DNA from: Linanthus parryae
Taxonomy: Eukaryota; Streptophyta; Magnoliopsida; Ericales; Polemoniaceae
Length of the DNA stretch: 64,000 bases
NCBI GenBank assembly: GCA_023055425.1
Contig: JALGPY010000001.1
Span: forward strand, 137,045,368-137,109,367
Direction: 5' to 3'
Both the position numbers and the translations under genes were made by a program. The notes under the pieces were generated by a model. The model searched no databases. It worked only from the letters and a program-made list of their open reading frames with translations, and was not told the DNA's origin. This document shows, piece after piece, positions 9,756 through 22,355 of the stretch (positions within the stretch are counted from its first letter, which is position 1; the number at the start of each line of letters is the position of its first letter).

Positions 9756-12700
9756 TTATCGAGGGAGAAATAGAACGGGAAATATGCAAACAATGATTAC
9801 ATAGTGGAGAAGATACTCTACGTAGTTGTAGTCCATGTGAGGAAAGACGATGACGGCATGCATCAGTGCCGCAGTAGCAAGAATTCTAATTGGAGAGCCA
9901 AAGAAGGTTTGCCTTACTGATGCATTAAAGTTGTGCCAAGGAACCCTGTAATACGAATTCATGTCTCGTGAAATATCCCAGAAATAGTATCTATTGTTCT
10001 TCCGGAACAAGGGCAATCCGGCAAGTTTGTTGAAGATGTTGGCTACAGCTTCACTTTCACCCAGGTTGTTGGCTATGACGTTCTTGGTGACAAGGATATC
10101 AACGTCTTGAGGGCTGTCAATCAGACCGTCCATGAAGATAGCACAATCAAATATGTAACTGTTTTCCTTATAAAGATGATATTCCAGGGCAATCAGGTTT
10201 CTGATCAACGGTTCTGCATATTCACTTAAGTAGAATTTTGGGATTTCCAACACTCCGTCATTAAATCTCATCTCAAGCAAGGATCCGTTCTCTACACTCT
10301 TAAAGTTCACACCAGCCGCTTGTAGCGCAGTTGCTGTTCGAACAAGTACATACGTTTGATTAGCTCTTGGTGTTGAAGCTATGGAAGATGGTACGTGAAT
10401 CATCCTCATTAAATCAACAAAATGCTTTACTTGAGAACTTGAAGTTGGTACCTTTGTATCAGGGACAGTGATCAGCAACGCAGCTTCTAGGTATGAAACA
10501 GAAAGTTTTAGTAGTGGTGGCATGTTTACTGGCTTCTGTGTAAATGCCAGTGTAAATAAGGCATCAAGAACAGAGAATGGGAGCTGATTCTCGAGTAATA
10601 GCAAGTCAAACCTCACATGATCGAAGCGCGGTGGGTCTGATTCGCTTTTGTAATAATTCCTTAAAAGGGATTCGATAATGAAACAACTGTCAACCAGAAC
10701 CATTGTTGTAAACTTGCGACGGCTGAGGTGAATAGTTTCTCCGTAGCTCCCCCTCACTATCTTTTCCAACCGACAAATCAATTTCAAACAGCTCTCCACA
10801 GTTATCTTGCTGCGATGAAGAAATGCCTCTAAATACCTCATCTTGTCCTCTTCCATTGCCATCAATTCTGGTTTTCCCCTATGAAGAGGGCCAATAGAAA
10901 CGAACTTTGGCGTATATGCCATTTCATTCAACTGCCGGAGTCCAGGAGGGACTCGGTAGATAGTGTAGTTCTCAGAAGGTATTCTGGGCAACCGTAACAG
11001 CATTTTATCAACAAAAGATACTAGCGATTCAATTTCCGGATGAACATCATCTGCCGCTGCAACTTGTGTACTGTTTTCGTTCTCTCCCTCAGGAGAATCT
11101 GTTCAAATATTACATTAGATAACGTGTTCCAAACAAACTGAAAATTCAGACAACTAATTAATGAAAATGGAAAAAAAATATGTGTGTGTGTGTGCGCGCG
11201 CGCGTTTATATATATTTATTTATATGAGACCTTGTTCGGTGTGCTGTCCGTTTGGTGGTTGGGCAATATTTGTTATACGTGTGTTTCCGGTGCCTTCGCG
11301 GTCATGGGCTATAGAAGTCTGCCCTGCTGGCATGGCGGTCTCTGCCAGTAAAAAAAAAAAAAAACAATGTCACTCTATGTAATACCGCTTTACGCTGAGA
11401 CAGTAAGTATTGGTCAATTTTGTTGTGATAATTCTTGGACCGTCTTTAACAAGTTTCTTGGATCAGCAGCTGATTTGTTTGATTTAGTTGTACTCCACCC
11501 CAAAACGATTATTATTCCAATAATCAATAAATAAAAATAGGTGATTTTCACTATGGTAAGTAGACTTACCGTCCGAGCCGGTATTTAATCCATCAAATCT
11601 AGGATCAGCATGTCCTTGATTCACGCGAGCTGCGAGGATAATACGAGATTGGTTAGTTTTGGGAAGGTTAGCTCTGAATCTACGAACAACATTATCATCA
11701 TGGTGATCTAAGTTAGTTGATAGGTGATCATGTTCTGTAATCGTACATGGTGCATCTGCTAGGGTATTAGTTGTTGCATTTTTCTCTCGACAAAACTTCA
11801 AGATGTTGAACAAACGCCGTGTTTTGGTTGTTCTTCCAGAAGTCTGCCGTATGGGTGTCGTAATTTCTGCCAATGTATGAAAAAATTATGTCAACATTTA
11901 ATCATCTAACAAATGCAATCGGTTAATATTGACAGTAGTACTTTGTGCATTTGGAGGTTGGGAAATATTTGTTGTCTTTGTCTCTTCAGAGCTTTGGTTT
12001 CCATGAATATCTGTTGCAGAAGTCTGCCCTACTGCTATTGTGATCTCTGGAAGGGAAAAAAAACTTGTCAACATGTGATAGAAAGGAGTATACCTTTGTT
12101 ACTACTACTGCTACTGTTACTGCTACTGCTACTGCTACTATTACATATAATTACTATTGGCAATAGAAGATATATAGAAGAGACCTGGTTCCATATGCTG
12201 TGCATTTGGTGGTGGGGAATTAGTTGTATTCGTCTCCCCAGAGCCTTGGCTGCCATGGGTAACAGTTGCAGAAGGCTGCCCTGCTGGTACGGGGGTCCCT
12301 GCCACTCGAAAAACAGACGTCAGTTTTCAACTTAGTCCCCAGCTGGTTGAAGAAGCCTGAAAGCGTATTGTGAGAAAATACATTTTTCAATGTGCAAGCA
12401 TAAACTTCTTTTTTAAGAGAATAATGTGCAAGCATAAATTGAAAGAACTTTTGAAGTATTTTGACACAAAATAAAGAATTGATCTGATTGATGTAATTAG
12501 AGATTATGATTTCAAACTGAAAATGTATATTTGGAAAAGCTTTTACGCTTGGATGTGTCCGGCTAATTTACACTAGCAACTCAAAGGGTAACTTAGACAA
12601 TGCTTTCATCATACTACCTGCATCCGGTTATTAATTCGAAAGACATCATGTCAAAACTTAGGTTGACAAAGGCTATTGGTACAGCAGATCGACCAATGTA

Positions 12701-12878
12701 AGCAGCCTAGTTATGAACTAATTGTTATAGAAAGTAAACATCATATGAACAGACTTATGAAGAGTATTTGAGGAGAAAAGTAAGGACATCTTTATTGTAG
12801 ACTGCCTCATGACTAATGCACAACTCGAAAGGATCAGATCAAGAATAAACCTGCAACTGCCGTGGTATGGTTGCTCAT
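9756..12878 (-). CDS. DUF247 (UPF0481) plant protein gene, multi-exon
   Basis: Proposed model on the minus strand: exon 1 12851-12878 (ATG at 12878), exon 11570-11866, exon 11231-11341, last exon 9756-11098. All junctions are AG/GT and phase 1, giving 592 residues. The last exon carries the DUF247 domain: YTPKFVSIGPLHRG, MVLVDSCFIIESLLRNYY, DLLLLENQLPFSVL. A hydrophobic C-terminal segment (IIVCIFPVLFLP) is typical of these membrane-anchored plant proteins, whose biochemical role is unknown. The N-terminal exons encode a polar, Thr/Pro/Gln-rich segment made of about 37-residue repeats. Two further repeat copies (12185-12299, 11934-12046) look like exons but carry +1 and -1 length changes, so I leave them out as decayed or alternative exons. 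Confidence 0.78.
11178..11206. repeat. GT/GC dinucleotide microsatellite
   Basis: Alternating (TG)n then (CG)n, inside the last intron of the DUF247 gene on the minus strand. Confidence 0.8.
11231..12299 (-). repeat. Tandemly duplicated small-exon modules in the DUF247 gene
   Basis: Four copies of one exon-like module occur in order on the minus strand: 12185-12299, 11934-12046, the first part of the exon starting at 11866, and 11231-11341. Each follows an AG acceptor. Each begins with a phrase like TPVPAGQPSA, ITIAVGQTSA, ITTPIRQTSG or TAMPAGQTSI and ends with a P-rich QPPNAQ-like phrase before a GT donor. Copy 11231-11341 is exactly 111 bp, phase 1-1, so it can be included or skipped without a frame change. 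Copy 12185-12299 has an extra T that leads to a stop, and copy 11934-12046 has lost a base at its donor. Confidence 0.75.
12094..12148. repeat. Trinucleotide microsatellite (TACTGC-type)
   Basis: A run of CTACTG/TACTAC triplets lies inside an intron of the DUF247 gene, between two of the repeated exon modules. Confidence 0.8.
12300..12850 (-). other. First intron of the DUF247 gene
   Basis: Lies between the proposed start exon and the first exon module. It is AT-rich with no recognisable gene. Confidence 0.45.
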
Positions 12879-13104
12879 CCTCTTTCTTCCTTGCCACTTC
12901 CAATGCAGGAGGATGTACGTGACCGCCTTTTCCTGAGATCAGATTTCAACAACACTTGGATGATGGAACAATGCTATTCTCTAGAAGTCTACAGTAATTG
13001 ATTTCAAGATCCCGCAGAAAAAAGTTTCAGTTGACTTTTGGCAAAGGAATGGACGCAGAAGGTGCAACAACCGGTAGGTTGTTTAATGCATCTGATGAAC
13101 ATAA

Positions 13105-14760
13105 GGCTGGAGCATCTTTTTTTTTTTTTTTTTTCTTTTTTTTTATCCAACCATTATATTAGTGCTGGTACTTGGAACATCATTGAATATTGCTATCTTT
13201 TTTTTTTTTTGTTTGGAAAATTTAATGTGAACAAGAAGCCTAACTACTAATTTAACTGTTCTTTTCTCTCATCTTCACGTGATGTAGGGCTGGCAACAAC
13301 ATGACCCAAACACGACTCAATTGATTATTCAGGTTGACCCGTGTAGCCCGGAAACGTAAGGTTCTTTCCGAAAAAAAAAGAAACACACCATAATTTTTCA
13401 GTCGTGTGTGGCCAAACACCACGATGGTCTAGAAATAGAGAAGTACTTTCATGGTGGTCGGAAAAATGTGGATATGCAGTAACTTTCTGTTTGGTGCAGC
13501 TGCTCAAGGTGTCGTTGGAGCATCTTCATTTCTTTTAAAAATCGATATGTTTTCTAATTTTTTAATAATTTGCATATACGACAAAAACCTTTTGTGCATA
13601 ATGAATAAGATAAAATGTCATGTCTATGCTTGCCCTTTTGTGTTCTAACTAAACATTTTATGTACAAATAGTATGCGTGGTAAAATATAATATATGTAAT
13701 TGTGAGATAGTAATTACTAAGTCTAGATACCCTAAACCGCGATACTATTGATGAGCCACGTGGCACTCCGGATAAGGGACACTTGCGCAGCCAATGTGCT
13801 TCGTGTAGCACCGAAACGCATCATTTGCCTACGTGTATGCGAAGGACTGTGTGGCAGGGTCCTTCGCATATGCGCCTTATGCTTACAGGATTTGGGGGTG
13901 CGACTTGCTTGGAGACCAGAGTAGGGTATGTCGCGTGCGAGGTGCCTATCTCGCATGGGACCCTCGTATGTTATCCATAGACCCGCGAACGGACTGTCAC
14001 GTCCCTGAAATTACAGACCACGATCCCTACATATACCGGTCGCGAGTCGTACAATTAGGCGGGTGTTAAGGTCACGGGGACTTCCATTACCATCGTGTGT
14101 GCTCACCCACGTACGTCTAATGGTCTGTATATAAAGGATATGTCCCATTCATAACGAACAAAGACACACTCTTCGATGAACATCTACAACACTCAGCTCA
14201 GCCATCACTATCTTACCTCTGGATAAAATACATTGCTTTTCTCTTGCCCCAAATCGTCTCTCATCTCCGGTTCCCAAAGAAGTTAACCAAGTGTCTTTTG
14301 TTTTGTTCTTCTGCTTGCAGGAACACAGGTGAACTGCCGAGATCCACCCCTGTTATTTTTTTCTCCAACCACTATATGAGTGCTGGTACTTGAAACATCA
14401 TGGAATATTGTTGTCGTTTTGATTTGTTTATGGAAAACTTATTTTGAGACAAGAGGCCTAACTACTAATTTAACTGTTGTTTTCTCTTGTCTTCACGTGA
14501 CGTAGGGCTGACAATTCGTGTCTCCTGTCCGTAGCCCCAACATGAACCAAACATGACTCACTTGATTATTCTGGTTGACCCGTGTAGCCCGGGAAATGTA
14601 AGGTTCTTTCCAAAAACAAAAGAAAAACACCATATTTTTGAATCACGTGTTCCCAAATACCCCGATGGTCTAGAAATAGACAAAACCCTTTCCTGGTTCG
14701 TCTGAAAAATGTTGATATGCAGTAACTTTTTGTTTGGTGCAGCTGTTCAAGGTGTGGCTA
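13105..14760 (+). repeat. Diverged direct repeat pair (about 400 bp each) around an LTR-like core
   Basis: Segments about 13105-13510 and 14345-14760 align along their length. Shared phrases include AGTGCTGGTACTTG, CCTAACTACTAATTTAACTGTT, GGTTGACCCGTGTAGCCCGG and GATATGCAGTAACTTT. The segment between them (about 13720-14340) is GC-richer. It has a TATATAAAGG box (about 14138) followed by a C/T-rich leader-like stretch, resembling part of an LTR. I cannot find clean ends or target duplications, so this could be an LTR pair, or a duplication with a solo LTR in it. No gene is supported here. Confidence 0.45.
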
Positions 14761-15004
14761 GACCATAGATGCACGTTAGAACATGTTGGGATAATACTAT
14801 GGCTTAATTACAGGTTGCATAGCTCCAATCTATTGAAACTATCACATTAGAACCCCCCACATTAAGAATTTCCCGATTGCAACCCCCATTTCAACAAACT
14901 GTGAATAACATTTTGGAAGAGACTTCAATGCGGGAAAAAACACAATACAATTTAAAAAAATAGTAATCAACCAAACACTACTAGAAATGTTAGCAAATAC
15001 AACA

Positions 15005-15315
15005 TTTTTTTTGCAGCATTTGAACAAATGCGGTAATTGGTACCCTAAAGCAGCATTAATATTAATGTTGCAAAGCAAATGCTGTAAAATTGCAGCATTA
15101 ATTCCATAATGCTGCAATTTTTGGCAAAAGTGCTTTTAAATTGCAGCATAAATGGATTAATGCTGCAGGGTTTTGGCTAAACAGCATACACATTGCAGCA
15201 TTAATGGATTAATGCTGCAAGGTTTTGGCTAAACAGCATACACATTGCAGCATTAATCCCATTAACGCTGCTTTTTTTTACTCAGCTGTGCAGCATTAAC
15301 GTTAATGCTGCAATG
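15005..15315 (+). repeat. 5' subterminal repeat array of the CACTA element
   Basis: Repeated GCAGCATTA and TAATGCTGC motifs in both orientations, spaced roughly 20-50 bp. One phrase (TTTTGGCTAAACAGCATACA) occurs twice in tandem. In En/Spm these subterminal repeats are where TNPA binds to bring the ends together; that role is inferred here. Confidence 0.85.
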
Positions 15316-16298
15316 AGGAAAATAAAAAAAAAAAAGAAATAGAAGCCTCATCTGAAACAAAACCCGATGCTCATTTCATCTCCGTCTCAGAAATTTCACT
15401 CAACCCGACATCTCCTTCATCTCACTCTCAAAATTTTTCACCAAATCTTCATCTCCCTCTCAATCTTTCACCAAATCTTCATCTCAATCTCAATTTGAAA
15501 CTAATTTCCCTCTCAATCTTTCACCAAAACTCATCTCAAATCTCAAAATTCATTTACAACAGGAGTTCGTGGCTTGGCACTGGAGTTCGTGGTTCTAGTC
15601 TCAGGTGGCCCTTTACAACCGGAGTTCGTGGTTCTAGTCTCAGGTAGTCTCTTCGTCTAATTCAATTAGGGTTCGTGGTTTCAATTAGGGTTCTGATTTC
15701 AATTAGGGTTCTGATTTCAATTAGGTTTCTTTGTTCAGGTTTACTACAGGAGTTCAATTAGGGTTCTTTGTTCTGGTTTACAAAGCTCAGTTCAGGTACT
15801 ATCCTCTCTCTTCTCTTGTTTTGATTTCTGAACTTGAATTTGGTTTACAAAGCTTAGTTGTGATCTGTGTTATCTTCTACTGCTGTAGTGTGCCTACTCT
15901 ATTTGGTAAATGTTGTGTGTTGTAGAAATCATGAATTGGTTTAATTGATGATTTGGTTCAATCTTCTTACATTATGAATTGGTTCAATCTATATGAATCT
16001 GTAATGGATTCAATCTACTTGAATCTGTGAATTGGTTCAATCTATATGAATCCTTAATCGCAGACTATGAATTGGTTCAATCTTCATACGTTATGTTGAA
16101 ATTTCAAGTACCGAATGTGCTTATGATAACTTCACTGGTGTTTCAACATTAATGTAATTGTTGCCTAATTTAGGAGTTCAATTATGTTTCTGTTTCTTTC
16201 GCAAGTATGCCTGGTTAATTCTGTTTTATTGACATGCATGGTGTATGTTTTATGTGATGCATATAGGTATTGTTTGCTGCTTAATTAAGAGAGGGGTA
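15316..16298 (+). other. 5' untranslated/promoter region of the CACTA transposase gene
   Basis: There is no supported ORF. It contains CT-rich leader sequence with repeated TCTCAATCTTTCACCAAATC-like phrases and a series of 'AATTAGGGTTC' repeats (about 15655-15770). Repeats of 'GAATTGGTTCAATCT' lie at about 15930-16085. The transposase ATG follows an intron-like AG. Confidence 0.5.
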
Positions 16299-19200
16299 AT
16301 GGATAAGAGTTGGATTCATTTAGAAGATAGGAGTGATCCATCTTATTTGGAGGGTTGTGAAAGGTTTCTTAATTTTGCCTACATAAACCAACCAGAGGAT
16401 GGCAAGATAACTTGCCCTTGTCGAAAGTGTGTAAACCGATTTTACGTAACACGGCAAGTCGTTAGGGAGCACATAATCTGTAACGGATTTTATGCTGCGT
16501 ATACTAAGTGGACAGATCATGGAGAGTCCTGTGAGGTCAATGAGGGGGAAATGTGGATGAATGCATTGGTGATGACATGGTTGGTATGGTGAATGAGGCC
16601 TTTGGGGTTCATCATGAACATGCGTTTCTTAATGGAATGCAAAATGAGAATTCAAATCCCGGGCAAGATAAGGAGTATAACAAATATAAGAAGCTCTTAG
16701 AGGATGCCGAGCGAGAGTTGTATCCTGGTTGCACCGATTTCACTACATTATCTTTTGTGGTTAAATTACTACACATAAAAGTCTTGTATGGATTACCGAA
16801 TGTCGCATTTGATGACACTATCCAATTGATAAAAAAAGCATATCCAATGAGCAAACATTTACCAAATTCATTTTATGAAGCCAAAAAGATTAAAGAGTCT
16901 TTGGGTTTCAGTTTCGCAAAGTATGTGCTTGCCCAAATGACTGCATGTTGTTCAGGAAGGATAAGCAATCTCTAGATAAATGCGATATATGCGGCAGTAT
17001 GAGGTACAAAGATTCTGATGTTACCTTAGATGATGGAACAACTAAGTTCTCTAAGGTTGCATTAAAACAAGTCAGGTATTTCCCTTTGAAACCAAGACTT
17101 CAGCGGTTGTATATGTGCTCCAAAACAGCATCTGATATGAGATGGCACGATGAGGTACGGGTAGACGAAGGAATTTTACGACATCCAGCTGATTCATTGG
17201 CTTGGAAAACCTTCGATATGAAACATCATGACTCATTTGGCAAAGAGTGTCGAAATGTTAGACTTGGCTTGGCAGCCGATGGTTTTAATCCATTTCGAAC
17301 AATGAGCATTGCACATAGTACATGGCATGTTGTTCTTTTGAATTACAATTTGTATCGTGAGTTATGTTTTAAACAGCCATTCTTTATATTGTCTGTATTG
17401 GTTGATGGTCCAAGTGCACCCGGTAATGATCTTGATGTTTATATGCAACCATTGATTGAGGAATTGAACGAATTTTGGTCAGTTGGTTTTCGTACGTGGG
17501 ATGCTCATAAGGGTGAATATTTTCAAATGAAAGCTGCTCTTATGTGGACAATAAATGATTTTCCTGCGTATGCAAACTTATCTGGTTATAGCACAAAGGG
17601 AAGATTGGCTTGCCCACCTTGCAATAACAACACTGATTCTCACTGGTTGAGGAATAGTAAGAAACATTGTTATCTAGGGCATCGTCGCTTCTTAGATGAG
17701 GGTCACAGGTTAAGGAGCGATAAAAGAAACTTTAACGGAGAAACAGAAACCAGAGAACATCCCCCAGTATTATCTGGGGAGGATATCTTAGAGCAGGTTA
17801 AGCACATTCAAAACAAGTTTGGAAAGGTTGAAAAAAGTGGGCCGTTGTTGGTTGGTCAAAAGAGGAAGCGTAAATCTAGATCTAGAGACACCGGTCAGAA
17901 TGACCAGTCCTCAAATTAGAAAAAGAAAAGTATTTTCTTTGATTTACCTTACTGGAAGGATCACCTAATACGCCACAATCTTGATGTTATGCACATTGAA
18001 AAGAATGTTTGCGATAGTGTTGTTTATACTATTCTTGGCGTTCAAGGAAAGAGTAAAGATAATTTAAATGCTCGGCTCGATCTTGAAGAATTGAAAATAC
18101 GTAGTGACCTCCATCCTCAATACAAGGCCAACAGAAAAGCTATTTTGCCCCATGCTAGTTTCACTATGACTAAAGCTGATAACGCTCAGTTTTTGAAAGT
18201 ACTGAAAGATGTAAAAGTCCCAGGTGGGTATTCTTCGAATATTTCACGACGTATAAATCTTACAGAGGGAACTATTACCGGACTCAAAAGTCACGACTGT
18301 CATATATTAATGCAACAGCTGTTGCCTGTTGCTTTGCGAGGTCTTTTACCCAAGAATGTTGTCAGCGTGTTGATTGAGTTGTGTACTTTCTTTCGAAAGT
18401 TGTGCTCAAAAGGGTTGGATCAATTCCAATTTAGCGAGCTTCAAGAGAAAATCAAATTAACAATGGTTCACTTGGAGAAGATATTTCCTCCGTCGTTTTT
18501 CGATATCATGCTACATCTTCCAATTCATTTAGCAGAAGAAGCTAGAATTGCAGGACCAGTCGTTTATCGATGGATGTACCATATTGAGAGGTAATTTCAC
18601 ATACAGTAAATTAACATTTTACTTCTAAAATGACCTGGTCACGTGTATTTTTAGTTCTCACTAATGTATTTTTCTATTTAAATAGGTACCTGCTTACCCT
18701 AAAAAAGTACGTTCGGAACCGAAATCATCCAGAGGGCTCCATTGCTGAGGGTTACTTAGTCGAAGAGTGTTTAAACTTTTGTAGTAGGTACTTGGATGAC
18801 GTGGAGACAAAATTGAATCGGCCTTCAAGGAATGTTGATGATGGGAGTGGTGGTCGTCCCATAGGTGCTGCAAAACAGGTTTTCCTAGATATTGTCGAGT
18901 GGGAGCAGTGTCATAGATACATAATGGAGAATACGGCCTCAATTGACCCGTTCAGAGAGTAATTCCGCACTTTAATTATCGATTTAAATCCTTACATAAT
19001 TTAATAAAATCTAGTTTAACACTTATATTCATTTATATGCAGTGAACATCTTGCACTAATAAGGTCACCAAATGGTCGATCAACTGAGTGGGAAATCAAG
19101 AAAAAACATAATGAAAGCTTTCCAAGTTGGCTACAGAACCGTGTAAGTTTGTAAATCATGTTTAATACTCGTCATATGTAATATGAAATTTATATGATAT

Positions 19201-20030
19201 AAAACAATATATCGGTGTAATTGTAGGTTAACGCTTCAGGAACCGGATCTCATATATCCGATGAAGTACGGATTCTGTCATCTGGTCCTGATCAGTGGGC
19301 AAGACAATACTCAGGGTATGTAGTCAATGGTCTAAGGTTTCATACAAAATATAGAGAAAGAAGGAGGAGAACCCAAAATAGTGGAGTTATGGTTAGTGCA
19401 TCGACACAGAGTTACGCCACTGCAAATGACCGACGTCCACGTACTGGTGACGTGGCGTTTTATGGCATACTGACAAAAGTGATTGAACTACGTTACTCGA
19501 ATGACGTCAAGTTTGTGATGTTCAAGTGTGACTGGGTGGATAACAGATTTGGTTTGAAACAAGACGAGTACAAGTTTACTCTAGTTAACTTTAAGCATCT
19601 GTTGTATAAACGGAACTTAGTAACGGATGAACCATTCATCTTAGCCTCTCAAGCTCAGAAAGTTTGGTATATGAAAGACCCTGTTCATGCCGACTGGAGT
19701 GTTGCTATAGGGATGACACCGAGAGAGTTTTGTGATGTACCTGAGAGAGAAAATGGCAATGATTCTGTTACCTGTCCTCTGGCAGAACCTTTTAGTAGTC
19801 AACAGTTGGACGATGTTCCAATTCGCTGGAGTAGGGCGGATTTAGAAGGCACCTCAGTTGACCTCCCTCATGTTGATAAAACTGTCGCAACCGCCGTCGG
19901 AGATGAGAGTAGCACCGATGAAGATGACTATGATTACGACGGTGATTATATTTCTGAGGATGATGTTATACTTAGTGACCATGATGAAGACGAGAACGAT
20001 GTTGATGGTGCTGATGATTTCGTTGTTTAG
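16299..20030 (+). pseudogene. CACTA transposase (TNPD-like), damaged
   Basis: From ATG 16299, domains run in family order: a transposase-associated N-terminal domain (WIHLEDRSDPSYLEG, CPCRKCVN), the Transposase_21 core (CPNDCMLFRKD, CDICGSMRY, GPSAPGNDLDVYMQPLIEEL, GRLACPPC), a DUF4218 region (about 18290-18600), and a DUF4216 region (about 19450-19730, KFVMFKCDWVDN). An acidic tail ends the protein. Introns 18591-18685, about 18960-19042 and 19143-19226 have GT/AG borders. Breaks are frameshifts near 16550 and 16915 and an in-frame TAG at 17917-17919, after which the same frame continues (DLPYWKDHLIRHNLDVMHIE). The enzyme would cut and join element ends; this copy cannot be made full length. 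Confidence 0.88.
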
Positions 20031-21904
20031 TTCACATTTTACTTACATTTGAAAAAATTGTAAGCATAGACATTTTTCGTCATAAGTTTATACTCTGCAA
20101 CAATATTTATGAACATGGTATTAACAGTCTATGGATATAAATTGGTTTTGTAGGTTACGATGACGGCCAAATGCTCGTTATTCTCCGCTCGTGCTATGGA
20201 TTCTTCGGATGCCAACAACATTGTAATATACCCTTACTCCCTTCATATTAACACAATTTTAAGAGTCTGCTTGTTTTTAACTCTTTCAGATTAACGCAAT
20301 TTTAACAGTCTGGTTTTTTTAACTGTTTTTGAAATCTAATGCAATGTAATCTGAGAAACCATCCTGATTGATGTACGTGTCTTGCAACCGTAAAGCTAAC
20401 ATAGCATGTACACCTTTTGGTGCAAGTATCTGAGTTGTCGTGTGTCTCTGACATCTAAATGTCTGAGTTGTCGAGATAGTGTAGCTTCTTTGTAGCTCTT
20501 TCATTACAAATTGTAGTTTGTATGCTTACCATTTGTAAATATGTAGACATTGGCTTTCTTTTGTGTGTTTACGACAGGAACATGTGAGTACTGCAAAACG
20601 ATCTAAGAACAAGGCATGTCCCACGGATAATATGGACGGTGCTATGGTTCATTCTATGAACGTAAGTGTAGTGTATGTAGTATTTATGCCTCCTAACTAA
20701 TTACTGTCTATATGTTACGGAGTGTAAGGATTTTACTGTACATGTAGATGGTGTGTTCCAGTGGAGGGCCTGAGAAGCTTGCAGAGTATGAGATACAGAG
20801 GAGGAAGACAATCGAAGAAAATAGAGCAAAAATGGAAGCTTTGGGACTTAACAGATTTTCGGATAATAATGACAGTGCTATGGGTATTCATGGTAGCAAC
20901 GTAAGTGAACTGTAGACCTAAAATAATGTTACATTGCACATGCATCGTATTATTTTTCTTTTTTACTTGTTATGTTGTTGTTAATGTTTCAGGGGTCCCA
21001 AAGTAGCAGGATGCGTAGAAAAACGTCAGCATGTAACAACGTTACAGAAAATAATACGGTCATTGAGGGCAACAATGTAAGGATGCATACATATATAATA
21101 TGATTGTTTTTTAATAATTATTACATGTATAACATTCATGTTCCGTGTCGTGCTCGTATACAAGGTTTCTGGATATGTTGCAAATCGAACGAGGAGCTCA
21201 GTACGTGTCGAGGTTGAAGACGGTCCTTCTGCTGCTCCGACTAACATGGCAACTCCAGTTGATGGAACTCCAAATTTACAGCAACCTAATGTGGAAGTGA
21301 ATATCCAAACTTCTGACAATGGGAGTGAAATTGGTACAAATTTGTCTTTACACCTTTGATATTGATATTAATTTTTCCAAATAATAGTTATGGGAGCTGC
21401 TATTTCTGAATGTTACAGGCCAAAGTAGCATGAATAAGAGACAGGGAGGTCGACCCTGTGGAGACTGGGGTACTGGCAAAAAGTTGGACCTTCAATTCAA
21501 CAAGTACATGGTCCCCGTAGGCCCAAACAGGAAAATATATGCATCCCAACTAGGCGTGCTTGCTAGGAAAGGGAACATGCTGCCTCTGACATTCACAGAT
21601 TGGAGGGCTAAGGAGTTGGCACCGCTTAAGGAGAACTGCTGGAAAGAAATAAAGGTAATGTAGGGAGTTTGTGATTGTGCTGTTCTATGATTATGCATTG
21701 CGTGTTTTTACATTTATATGCGATCGTAGTAGTACTAAATTTGCCAGTTAGAAGTAGTCAGTCCCGAGTCGCATGTCGTATGAACTGTTTGTTAGACTAG
21801 GTCGGTTACCCCCTCTCGCCGTTGTGGGCTGTCCGCTAGGGTGTAATGCCTAAACAGTTGTGAAGTGAACAATTTGGATTGGTTAAGCAAATTAGTTTAC
21901 AAAA

Positions 21905-22355
21905 ATTATTGAAAGATATGTTTGGATTTAGGTAACTGTTTTTAACTTTATATATGGATAGAATTTTCTACCTACACATTTTCTCCTCCAAACAAACCTA
22001 GCAGACAATCCACAACGGCACGACCTCGACGAGCATGACAAAGTTTCAGGGCAACTCGACGGGAGAAAGCGGTGGAGTGCTGTCAGTGCATCGATCGGAG
22101 ACGACGATCAGTTGTTGAGACCTTCTTCGACAACACCATTCTTTAAACTGCTCGTCGTCTTCGATCGATGCTCTGACGGCTCTCCACCGCTTCCTCCCAT
22201 CAATTTGCCCTGAAACTTTGTCATGCTCGTCGAGGTTGCTCCGTTGTGGCTGACCACTGATTTTGTTTGGAGGAGAGAATGTGTGGATAGACAAATCTAT
22301 CTATATATAAAGTTAAAAATAGTTACCTAAGTCTCAACATATCTTTCAATAAGTA
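21905..22355. repeat. Fold-back element in the sixth intron of the TNPA-like gene
   Basis: The two halves are imperfect inverted copies. The left arm (about 21910-22105: TATTGAAAGATATGTT, AGGTAAC, CGACGAGCATGACAAAGTTT) matches the complement of the right arm (about 22140-22350). Arms are roughly 190 bp with a short centre. It lies in the 1.1-kb intron 21655-22756 and has no coding capacity, so it is probably a MITE or fold-back insertion. No clear target duplication was found. Confidence 0.68.

Noticed and set aside
12220..12435. Separate minus-strand ORF ending GDEYN
   Set aside because: It reads through the acceptor into the decayed DUF247 exon module and is explained by that module's one-base insertion.
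22046..22294. Minus-strand ORF in the TNPA-like intron
   Set aside because: It lies wholly inside the fold-back inverted repeat, so it is a composition artefact.
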